Source: Micromonospora sp. MP36 (GTDB lineage Bacteria > Actinomycetota > Actinomycetes > Mycobacteriales > Micromonosporaceae). From it: a stretch of 64,000 nucleotides of DNA. Under the pieces are notes generated by a model, which searched no databases, had not been told where the DNA came from, and saw only the letters and a program-made list of their open reading frames with translations. Below are positions 52,567-60,315 of the stretch, piece by piece. The first letter of the stretch is position 1, and every line of letters starts with the position of its first letter. The translations under genes were made by a program, and so were the position numbers. The stretch is taken from NCBI RefSeq assembly GCF_008119785.1, contig NZ_VSFA01000008.1, positions 90,345 to 154,344 of the forward strand, written 5' to 3'.

Positions 52567-53831
52567 AACGACTGACCATCCGGGCCCGCCTGACCCTGGT
52601 CCACGGCGGCCTCCTGCTGCTCGCCGGCGTGGTCCTGCTCGGCGTCACGTACGTGCTGGTCGACCAGCGGATGCGCCAGCCGCTGGCAGACGTCAAGACG
52701 CAGGTCGTTCACGCGGACCCGTTCGGCAAGCTGCCCACCTCCGGCGCGGCCGAGCAGGTGCGGATCCTGATCCAGGAGGCCCAGGACGAGGCGAAGCGGA
52801 CCGCGCTGGAGTCCCTGCTCACCCAGGGCGGGGTGGCGCTCCTGCTGATCTCGGCGATTGCCCTCGGCTTCGGCTGGTTGATCGCCGGGCGGGCGCTGCA
52901 GCCGCTGCACCAGATCACCGGCACCGCCCGCCGGATCGCCGCCGCCGGCGCCGCCGGTCGGGGCCTGCACGAGCGGATCGCGCTGCGGGGGCCCCGGTAC
53001 GAGGTGCGGGAACTGGCCGACACGTTCGACCTGATGCTGGAGCGGCTCGACCGGTCCTTCGACGGCCAGCGGCGGTTCGTCGCGAACGCGTCGCACGAGC
53101 TGCGTACGCCGCTGGCGCTCAACCGGTCGCTGCTGGAGGTGGCGATGTCCCGGCCGGGCGCCTCCGCCGAGCTCCGGCAGCTCGGCGAGACGCTGCTGGC
53201 GATCAACGAACGCCACGAACGGCTCATCGACGGGTTGCTCACCCTCGCCGACTCCGAGCAGCAGGTCGTCGACCGTACCCCGGTGGACCTCGCCGAGATC
53301 GCCCGGCACGTCCTCGACCAGGCCGCCGGTGCGCCGGAGCTGACCGTACGCCGGCAGCTGGCGTCCGCCGCCACGGCCGGTGACCCGGTGCTGCTGGAGC
53401 GGCTGACGCAGAACCTGGTGGAGAACGCGGTGCGGCACAACCTGCCGGCCGGCGGCGAGATCGACGTCAGCACCGGCCTGGTCAACGGCTGCCCCACCCT
53501 GGTGGTCGCCAACACCGGGCCGGTGGTGCCCAGCTACGAGATCGAAACCATCTTCCAGCCGTTCCGGCGGCTGCACCACGACCGCCTGGCCGGCCCTCGG
53601 CCGGGCGCGGATCGCCGCGGCCCTGACGACCGGGTCGGTGCCGGGCGCGGTTTCGGGCTCGGCCTGTCGATCGTGCGGGCGGTGGCCCAGGCGCACGGCG
53701 GCGCCGTGCACGCCCACCCGCGAAACGGCGGTGGGCTGGTGGTCACGGTGACCCTGCCACCGCTGGGCGCGCTGGTCCCCGCCCAACCGGCGCGACCGCT
53801 GCCCGCCATGACGCGCGGGCACCGGGCGTGA
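52563..53831 (+). CDS. sensor histidine kinase (HisKA type)
   Basis: A 422-residue kinase: two membrane spans (about 14-36 and 95-118) enclosing a 58-residue extracellular loop, a HAMP domain, an H box NASHELRTPLAL with His178, an N box LTQNLVENAVRHN and a G box GRGFGLGLSIV. The short sensor loop suggests sensing within or near the membrane, as for antibiotic-responsive kinases. It pairs with the overlapping regulator. Confidence 0.93.
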   Translation: MKRLTIRARLTLVHGGLLLLAGVVLLGVTYVLVDQRMRQPLADVKTQVVHADPFGKLPTSGAAEQVRILIQEAQDEAKRTALESLLTQGGVALLLISAIALGFGWLIAGRALQPLHQITGTARRIAAAGAAGRGLHERIALRGPRYEVRELADTFDLMLERLDRSFDGQRRFVANASHELRTPLALNRSLLEVAMSRPGASAELRQLGETLLAINERHERLIDGLLTLADSEQQVVDRTPVDLAEIARHVLDQAAGAPELTVRRQLASAATAGDPVLLERLTQNLVENAVRHNLPAGGEIDVSTGLVNGCPTLVVANTGPVVPSYEIETIFQPFRRLHHDRLAGPRPGADRRGPDDRVGAGRGFGLGLSIVRAVAQAHGGAVHAHPRNGGGLVVTVTLPPLGALVPAQPARPLPAMTRGHRA

Positions 53832-53965
53832 GTTCGTGCCACCGGAACAGCGGTGCATGCCGCCGTTGATCTGCGGCGTTCCGGTCGGCCTCCCGTCTCG
53901 GGAGCTGTTCAGCTGATCGGCTGTCGGTCGACAGCATCGAGGCTCTCCGGCGGCCGAGCCCTCGT

Positions 53966-54559
53966 TCAGCCCGGCCAGACCGGCGCGCCGTCGACGAACG
54001 GCCAGGTGATCCGTTCGGCGCGCAGGTCCTGGATCAGGGTGCGGACGTACGCCAGCTCCGCGGCGACGACCTGGCGTTGGTATTCCGACTCGATCGCGAA
54101 CAATCGGGGCAGGAACCGGCCGACCTCGATGATCTCCGCGTCGAGTGCGGTCAGCCGCTCCGCCAAGCGGTCCGCGCGGGTGGTCAGCGCGTCGAGGGCG
54201 TCGGCGGGGGCGAGGTTCGGCAGGAAGGACAGGGCGGCCGGGAATTCCGGGTACTCCGGGGTCGGGGTGGAGAGCATGGCGCGCAGCCACTCACCCAGGG
54301 CCGCCCGTCCGCTGTCGGTGATGCGGTACGTCGTGCGTTCCGGCCGGTTCTCGGCGCGTTCGGTGGACTCCACGGCCACCAGGCCGTCCCGGACCAGCCT
54401 CTGGATCGTCTGGTAGACGCTGTTGCGCTGGCTGACGTTGACCACGTCGGCCTTGCGTCGTTCCTTGATCAGTTGCTGCATCCGGTACGCGTGCATCGGT
54501 TCCTCGGTGAGCATCGACAGCACGGCCAGCGCGAGCACGGAGCGGCGTGGTTGGTTCAC
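53966..54559 (-). CDS. PadR-family transcriptional repressor
   Basis: A 197-residue PadR protein: an N-terminal winged helix (LALAVLSMLTEEPMHAYRMQQLI...QRNSVYQTIQRLVRDGLV) and a C-terminal helical dimerisation domain. GTG start. It is divergent from a DUF998 membrane protein, with an inverted repeat across the shared promoter, so it is probably autoregulatory and represses its neighbour in response to a small ligand. Confidence 0.9.
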   Translation of the reverse strand: MNQPRRSVLALAVLSMLTEEPMHAYRMQQLIKERRKADVVNVSQRNSVYQTIQRLVRDGLVAVESTERAENRPERTTYRITDSGRAALGEWLRAMLSTPTPEYPEFPAALSFLPNLAPADALDALTTRADRLAERLTALDAEIIEVGRFLPRLFAIESEYQRQVVAAELAYVRTLIQDLRAERITWPFVDGAPVWPG

Positions 54560-54575
54560 CAGCCGAGCCTAACGC

Positions 54576-54620
54576 TTGACACGCTTATAGTCATAATATG
54601 TATAGTCAGTTCATGACTAT
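54576..54620. promoter_or_regulatory. PadR operator overlapping the DUF998 promoter
   Basis: A consensus -35 TTGACA (54576-54581) is followed by TATAGT at 54601-54606 as a candidate -10 (19-bp spacing; TGTATA at 54599 would give 17). ATAGTCAT (54587-54594) and ATGACTAT (54613-54620) are perfect inverted repeats, with another TATAGTCA at 54601-54608 between them. Repressor bound here would block the promoter. Confidence 0.65.
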
Positions 54621-55290
54621 GATGACGCTCCCTCGCCTCCACGTCTCCCGCTCGACCCGGTGGCTCGCCCTCGGGGCCGTGGTCGGGCCGGTGCTGTTCA
54701 CCCTCGCCTGGCTCGTCCTCGGCATCCTGAGCCCCGGCTACACGTTCTTCGGTCACCGCTTCACCGACTACTCGCCGATCAGCCAACCGATCAGCGGCCT
54801 CGGCCTCGGAGTGACCGCCCCCTACATGAACACCGCCTTCGTCGTCACCGGACTGGTCCTGGCCGTCGGCGTGGTCGGCGTGTTCCGCGCCGTCCCGCCC
54901 AACCGGCCGGCCCTGCGGCGCTGGTCGGTCGCGCTGCTCGCCTGCACCGGGATCGGTCAGGTCGTGTGCGGGATCTTCAACCTCGAAGCCGCGATGCTGC
55001 ACTCGCTCGGCTTCACCCTGGCCGTCGGCATCCCGATCGCCGCCTTCCTCGTCGCCGGGTGCTACCTCCGCGGCGTCCCCGGGTGGCGCCGGTTCGGCAC
55101 CCTGCTACTGCTCGGCAGCCCGTTGACCCTGGTGCTCCTGGTCGCCTTCTTCGCGACGTTCCAGCCGACCGCCGACGGCGCCGAGCACGGCATCGCGGGA
55201 CTCGTGCAGCGGCTGCTGGTGCTGCAGGTGCACGGCTGGTTCGTGGTCATGGGCTGGCTGGCGTACCGGCACGATCCGATCCGCGAGTGA
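54613..55290 (+). CDS. DUF998 membrane protein
   Basis: About 225 residues with six hydrophobic spans in the DUF998 pattern (starting LGAVVGPVLFTLAWLVLG, with the loop HRFTDYSPISQPISGLGLG). Several in-frame ATGs exist (54598, 54613, 54619, 54622). The one at 54613 sits where transcription from the proposed -10 should begin, suggesting a leaderless mRNA. Function unknown; PadR control suggests a role in stress or toxic-compound response. Confidence 0.78.
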   Translation: MTMMTLPRLHVSRSTRWLALGAVVGPVLFTLAWLVLGILSPGYTFFGHRFTDYSPISQPISGLGLGVTAPYMNTAFVVTGLVLAVGVVGVFRAVPPNRPALRRWSVALLACTGIGQVVCGIFNLEAAMLHSLGFTLAVGIPIAAFLVAGCYLRGVPGWRRFGTLLLLGSPLTLVLLVAFFATFQPTADGAEHGIAGLVQRLLVLQVHGWFVVMGWLAYRHDPIRE

Positions 55291-55441
55291 GACCCCCAGG
55301 CGGTGCTCGCACAGCCACCCAAGACCGCGGCAGGTGAAGCCCTAGCTGTTGCGGGCCAAGACGTTGTTGACATCCAATCTTGGTGGCGTGCGTGTGTGGG
55401 GGCCCGCCCGTGAGTTCTTCAGCGCCTCTGCGGCCTACGGC

Positions 55442-56299
55442 TCAAGTCGAGTAAGCCTGAGTCTTAGCTCTTGCGACCGGGTACTTCCCGTCGGCTGAAT
55501 TCGCTCGCGCGAACCATCGCCTTCCGTGCTGGCCGACCTGGATGGGGTAGGTGAAGGCGAGCGACACGTACTCGGTGGTGAGGACGTCTGCTGCTGGACC
55601 GGACCTGACGATGCGTCCATCGTTGAGGAGGACGGCGTGTGAGGTGCTCGGCGGAAGCTCCTCGAGGTGGTGGGTGACCAGGATCGAGGCGAGTTCGGGG
55701 TGAGTATGTTCGAGTGCTGCGATGGTCGCCAACAGCTGCTCGCGCGCAGCCACGTCGAGACCGGTGGTCGGCTCGTCGAGGAGGAGCAGATCGGGCTCGC
55801 AGATAAGTGCGCGGGCGATCAGGGCGCGGCCGCGTTCACCCTGCGACAACGTCGGCCACTTTGCCTCGTACTTCCCGGCCAGGCCGATCTGCTCGATCAG
55901 GGCATCGGCGGCGCGGACCTGAGAGGGTGTGGGCTGCCAGCGCAGCGGTAGCTCGATCGAGCCGGTCAGTCCGGTCAGCACCACCTCACGCAGCGCGAGC
56001 GGAGAGGTCAACGGGTGTCGTGGATTGACATGACCGATGGAACGGCGCAGTGCTTGTAGCTCAACACGCCCGAGCCGGTAGCCGAGGACGTCGACCGTCC
56101 CGGAGGTGGGATGCGTGAGCGCACCGCAGAATCCCAGGATCGTGCTCTTGCCAGCACCGTTAGGCCCGATCAGCGCCCAGTGCTCACCCGGATGTACGGC
56201 GAAGCTGATCGAGTCGAGGATGGTCTGCTCGCCGCGCCGGAACGTGACCTCGGCGAGCTCGATGACGGGCCGTGCGTGGGCGACGCTGCCGTTGGTCAC
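55442..56299 (-). CDS. ABC transporter ATPase, cytosolic (YlmA-like)
   Basis: A 285-residue ATPase: Walker A GPNGAGKST, signature LSQGERGRALIARAL, Walker B LLLLDEPTTGLD and switch His in VTHHLEELP. One nucleotide-binding domain, with no permease gene nearby. It is like the cytosolic ATPases of the YlmA/ModF group. GTG start overlapping the GntR gene stop. The 5' flank of this region to 55291 shows no gene. Confidence 0.87.
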   Translation of the reverse strand: MTNGSVAHARPVIELAEVTFRRGEQTILDSISFAVHPGEHWALIGPNGAGKSTILGFCGALTHPTSGTVDVLGYRLGRVELQALRRSIGHVNPRHPLTSPLALREVVLTGLTGSIELPLRWQPTPSQVRAADALIEQIGLAGKYEAKWPTLSQGERGRALIARALICEPDLLLLDEPTTGLDVAAREQLLATIAALEHTHPELASILVTHHLEELPPSTSHAVLLNDGRIVRSGPAADVLTTEYVSLAFTYPIQVGQHGRRWFARANSADGKYPVARAKTQAYST

Positions 56300-56982
56300 G
56301 CCAGGGCCGCCTTTAGTGAGGTGAGGTGGGTACGGCTGAGCTGGGCGGCCGTGGCTGACTCGCGGTCGATGATGGCCTGCACGAGTTCGGCATGTGCCTC
56401 CTGGTCGTTCCCAGACGTGTCGGAGTCGCACGGGGTGCCGGCTGGCTGCAGGTTGAGCATGTCGATCATCGCCCGGCGGACCCGTGGCACGAACCCGTCG
56501 AAGAGTTCCAGCAGGACGTTGTTGTGGGCCGCGGCCACGACGGTGCGGTGCAGTGCCATGTCGGCATCGACGTACTTCTCAGCGCTCTGCCCTGCTGTGA
56601 CGCGTTGCGCGAGGGCCCGTCGCATTGCTCGTATGTCCGATGCGGTACGCCGCTGGGCCGCGAGCGATGCCGCCTCGGTTTCGATGGCGATGCGGCCCTC
56701 GATGACCGCGGCGATGTCTGCTTGTCGTAGTACCAGGTCCCAGTCCTCGTTGACGTCGAGCGCCGTGACGAACACCCCTGCACCCTGCCGGGTCTCGAGA
56801 ACGCCACGCCCGGCCAGTTGTCGGATCGCCTCGCGAACCGTCGATCGGCCGACGCCGAGCTGGGGGCCCAGCGTCGTCTCGCCGGGGAGCTTCGCGCCGA
56901 GGTGCCACTCGCCCGCGCGGATCCGCTCGAGAAGGAGTTGCGCAGCCTGGTCAGCCAATGAGGTTCGCTGTACCTGCTCCAT
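56296..56982 (-). CDS. FadR-type GntR transcriptional regulator
   Basis: A 228-residue regulator: an N-terminal winged helix (ERIRAGEWHLGAKLPGE...VGRSTVREAIRQLAGRGVL) and a C-terminal FCD domain with conserved metal-binding-type His and Asp residues (DADMALHRTVV, EAHAELVQAI). It probably senses a carboxylic acid. Overlaps the ABC ATPase and so controls or is co-expressed with it. Confidence 0.9.
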   Translation of the reverse strand: MEQVQRTSLADQAAQLLLERIRAGEWHLGAKLPGETTLGPQLGVGRSTVREAIRQLAGRGVLETRQGAGVFVTALDVNEDWDLVLRQADIAAVIEGRIAIETEAASLAAQRRTASDIRAMRRALAQRVTAGQSAEKYVDADMALHRTVVAAAHNNVLLELFDGFVPRVRRAMIDMLNLQPAGTPCDSDTSGNDQEAHAELVQAIIDRESATAAQLSRTHLTSLKAALA

Positions 56983-56994
56983 GAGCCGTCCCTC

Positions 56995-57636
56995 TCAATC
57001 CGAGGTGGAGGTGTCGTCGGTGATCGTGTGGATCCCGCTGGGCCGATCCAGCACGGCGACCGTGCGCTCCGCGGCGGCATCGATATGGATGCGGGGGCCG
57101 GCGGGCGGGGCGTCGGGATAGAAAGTCTCAGGTCCGTAGAACTGGCCGTAGCGCAGTACGACGCCACCGAAGCCGAGAATGGCTTCCTCGAGCGCCCGGA
57201 CGGCCTCAGCGCCGTTGCCGGGTGGCAGCTCCCAGGCAACGCTCTGCGCGAGGAGTCGCCCGCAATCCGCGGCAGTGGCTGCGGCGATGAGGTTGCGTGT
57301 CCCCTCGATGCGAATGCGTGCGTTGTCTGCCCGTCGAGCCGGAAGCTCCTCGGTGGTGTCAGGCAGGTCGGTGAGCTCATGGAGGACCAGGTCGGGTCGG
57401 AAGCCCTTCACCGCGGTCGTGAGCGCGGCGGCGTCGTAGACATCGCACACCACGGGCTCTGCACCGAGCTCCTGGACCAGCCCCGCCTTCGACGCGGTGC
57501 GGGTCATCCCGGCCACGGTGTGGCCGGCACGGGTGAGCAGAGGCAGCAAGCGCGATCCGATCACGCCGGTCGCCCCGGCGACGAACACTCGAAGTGCTGG
57601 AACGTTGGACGAAACAGTCGCTGGCTCGTCATTCAT
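56995..57636 (-). CDS. NAD(P)-binding epimerase/dehydratase-like protein
   Basis: A 213-residue protein with an N-terminal Rossmann motif FVAGATGVIGSRL and a later YGQFYGPETFYPD, typical of extended short-chain dehydrogenases. It is short for the family (usually about 280-320), ending soon after the substrate-binding segment, so it may be C-terminally truncated. 12 bp upstream of the GntR gene on the same strand; divergent from leuA. Confidence 0.72.
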   Translation of the reverse strand: MNDEPATVSSNVPALRVFVAGATGVIGSRLLPLLTRAGHTVAGMTRTASKAGLVQELGAEPVVCDVYDAAALTTAVKGFRPDLVLHELTDLPDTTEELPARRADNARIRIEGTRNLIAAATAADCGRLLAQSVAWELPPGNGAEAVRALEEAILGFGGVVLRYGQFYGPETFYPDAPPAGPRIHIDAAAERTVAVLDRPSGIHTITDDTSTSD

Positions 57637-57688
57637 GATGAGAACCCTACCTGTCTACTTGTCTGAGGAGTTGTGCTAGCGTGACTGG

Positions 57689-57736
57689 GTGCTGATCCAG
57701 CAGGTGCTTCTCCTTCGCTGCCACGGCGGGGCCTAG
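57689..57736 (+). CDS. leuA leader peptide
   Basis: A 15-codon open frame from a GTG: M-L-I-Q-Q-V-L-L-L-R-C-H-G-G-A. Four of its codons are Leu, three of them consecutive. It lies 77 bp before leuA and its end overlaps the first arm of a strong hairpin, the classic arrangement for ribosome-mediated attenuation by leucine supply. Confidence 0.75.
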   Translation: MLIQQVLLLRCHGGA

Positions 57737-57758
57737 TCGAACCGGCTCCCCACCGTGG
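57721..57758 (+). promoter_or_regulatory. leuA attenuator hairpin
   Basis: Arms 57721-57731 (ccacggcgggg) and 57748-57758 (ccccaccgtgg) pair over 11 bp with one G-U wobble. The first arm overlaps the last codons of the leader peptide, so ribosome position decides whether it forms. No T run follows, so it may act on translation or through rho. Confidence 0.65.
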
Positions 57759-57812
57759 AGTCGAGACGTGCGCCGGTTCATCTCCCAGCCTCGATGAGAA
57801 GGAACCGCCAGC

Positions 57813-59588
57813 ATGTCCAGCTTTCCCACGATCGCCACGCCCTCAGGTCCTGTTCCGGATGCCGCTCCCGCCTGGAACCGCCAGCGGGAATCGCAGATGC
57901 CGTCGTACCGTTACCGCGACGTCTACGCACGCGTCGAGATCCCCCTCACCGAACGTGACTGGCCCAGCCGCCGCCTGACCAAGGCTCCGTTGTGGGTGCC
58001 GGTCGACCTGCGTGATGGCAACCAGGCACTGCCCGAGCCGATGGATCCTGGGCGCAAGCGCCGGTTCTTCGAGCTGATGGTGGCGATGGGCTACAAGGAG
58101 ATCGAGGTCGGCTATCCGTCGGCGTCCCAGACGGACTTCGACTTCGTGCGCCTCATCGCGGAGTCCGACATCGCGCCTGAGGACATCACCATCGTGGTCT
58201 TCACGCCGGCCCGTCGCGACCTGATCGAGCGAACGGTGGACTCGATCCGCGGCATCCCGAACCAGGTCGTGATCCACATGTACACCGCCACCGCCCCGAC
58301 CTGGCGCGATGTCGTGCTCGGTCACCCGGCCGACGAGCTGAAGGAGCTCATCCTCCGTGGCGGTCGCGACGTCCTGGCACTCACCGACGGCATGCTGAAC
58401 GTGAGATTCGAGTTCTCGCCCGAGGTCTTCAATCTCACCGAGCCCGACTACGTCCTCGACATCTGCGACGCGATGACGACGCTGTGGGACGCGACGCCCG
58501 GACGGCCGGTGATCCTCAACCTGCCGGCGACCGTCGAAGTCGCGACTCCGAACGTGTATGCCGATCAGATCGAGTACATGCACAAGAATCTCTCCCGCCG
58601 CGACAGCGTGATCCTCTCGGTCCACCCGCACAACGACCGCGGCACCGGCATCGCATGCGCGGAGCTTGCGGTGCTGGCCGGCGCGCAACGTGTCGAAGGC
58701 TGCATCTTCGGCAACGGGGAGCGCACCGGCAACGTCGACATCGCGACCCTGGCCCTGAACCTCCATGCGCAGGGCATCGACCCGATGGTCGACTTCTCCG
58801 ACATCGACGAGATCCGCCGTACCGTCGAGCACTGCAACCAACTCGAAGTGCACCCCCGCCACCCCTACGTCGGCGACCTCGTGCACACCGCCTTCAGCGG
58901 CACCCACCAAGACGCCATCAGGAAGGGCTTCGCCGAGCACCGGGACCGGGCCACGGCCGAGAACCGCACGGAGCGAGAAATCGAGTGGCGAGTGCCCTAC
59001 CTGCCGATCGACCCCGCTGACATCGGACGCAACTACGACGCGGTCATCCGCGTCAACTCCCAGTCCGGCAAAGGCGGCATCGCCTACCTCCTCGAAGCCG
59101 AGTACGGCATCGAGCTGCCCCGCCGTCTCCAGATCGACTTCGCACGCCGGGTGCAGGAATGCGCCGACACCACAGGTCTCGAGATCGACCCGCCACAGCT
59201 GCTCAAGCTCTTCGAATCTGCCTACCTGACTCCCGACACCGATGACATCGAGCTGATCGACCTCGAATCCGGGAGCCACGATGGCACGAGCCGCACGGAT
59301 ATCCGCCTGCGCATCGACGGAGTGGAGCACAGCGGCACCTACGACGTCGGCCCTGTCGAAGCCACCGCCCGGTTGCTCGAGGAGCAACACATCGGCGTCG
59401 AGATCCTCTCCCTGCACCAGTCCTCGCTCACATCCGGGAACGACAGCGACGCGCTGACCCTCATCGAATACCGCAACAGCGGCGGCACTCACTGGGCCGC
59501 CGGGCGAGACCGGTCCGTGTTGACCGCCAGCGTGCGCGCGGTGCTCAGCGCCGCGCTCGCCACCGCCGGCACCCTAACGTCGGCCTGA
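57813..59588 (+). CDS. leuA: 2-isopropylmalate synthase
   Basis: A 591-residue enzyme: catalytic TIM barrel with DLRDGNQAL near the N-terminus, metal-binding HPHNDRGTG, then GNGERTGN and the C-terminal LeuA dimer/regulatory domain ([12 protein letters not shown] onwards). It condenses acetyl-CoA with 2-oxoisovalerate, the first step of leucine synthesis, and is usually feedback-inhibited by leucine. The ATG is preceded by GAGAAGGAACC. Control by attenuation is likely. Flanking regulatory and IS genes leave open whether this is the sole or a second leuA. Confidence 0.95.
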   Translation: MSSFPTIATPSGPVPDAAPAWNRQRESQMPSYRYRDVYARVEIPLTERDWPSRRLTKAPLWVPVDLRDGNQALPEPMDPGRKRRFFELMVAMGYKEIEVGYPSASQTDFDFVRLIAESDIAPEDITIVVFTPARRDLIERTVDSIRGIPNQVVIHMYTATAPTWRDVVLGHPADELKELILRGGRDVLALTDGMLNVRFEFSPEVFNLTEPDYVLDICDAMTTLWDATPGRPVILNLPATVEVATPNVYADQIEYMHKNLSRRDSVILSVHPHNDRGTGIACAELAVLAGAQRVEGCIFGNGERTGNVDIATLALNLHAQGIDPMVDFSDIDEIRRTVEHCNQLEVHPRHPYVGDLVHTAFSGTHQDAIRKGFAEHRDRATAENRTEREIEWRVPYLPIDPADIGRNYDAVIRVNSQSGKGGIAYLLEAEYGIELPRRLQIDFARRVQECADTTGLEIDPPQLLKLFESAYLTPDTDDIELIDLESGSHDGTSRTDIRLRIDGVEHSGTYDVGPVEATARLLEEQHIGVEILSLHQSSLTSGNDSDALTLIEYRNSGGTHWAAGRDRSVLTASVRAVLSAALATAGTLTSA

Positions 59589-60315
59589 ACCGCTGTCATG
59601 GTGCACAGCAACGCGCCCCTCACGCCAGCAGGCCGACGCCGACTTGTCGAGCGATGCCGTACTCGACCGGTTGCGCACGTCGCGGCCGAGATGGGAATCT
59701 CTCGGGCGACAGCGTCGAAGTGGGTCAACCGGTACCGCAGCCACGGCGAACTCGGTTTGTTGGACCGAGCCTCCACGCCTAATCATCAACCCACGGCCAC
59801 GGACCCGGCAGTGGTCGCCCGGATCGAGGAGATGCGCCGCACGCACAAGTGGTCGGCATCACGCATCGCCTTCGAGCTTCATGCAGCCGGGGTGGATATC
59901 AGCCGGCGGACGGTGACCCGACATCTGGCAGCGCTGGGACTGAACCACCGCAGATTCATTTGACCCCAACGGGGAGTCGAATCGCGAGCCGCAGAAGATC
60001 GTCGCCCGCCGCCCTGGGCACATGGTGCACATTGACGTGAAGAAGGTAGGCCGTATCCCCGATGGTGGCGGCTGGCGCGCTCACGGACGAGGAAGCGAAC
60101 AGGCCAAGACTGCTGAACGTGCCAAGAGGAACAGCAAGCGTGGCGGCTACGTCTACCTGCACTCCGCCATCGACGGCTACTCCCGCCTCGCCTACACCGA
60201 AGCGCTCCCGGACGAGAAGGCCGCCACCGCCATCGCTTTCATGCACCGAGCTCGCGCCTGGTTTGCCGCCCACGGCATCACCCGCATCGAGCGGATCGTC
60301 ACCGACAACGGAGCG

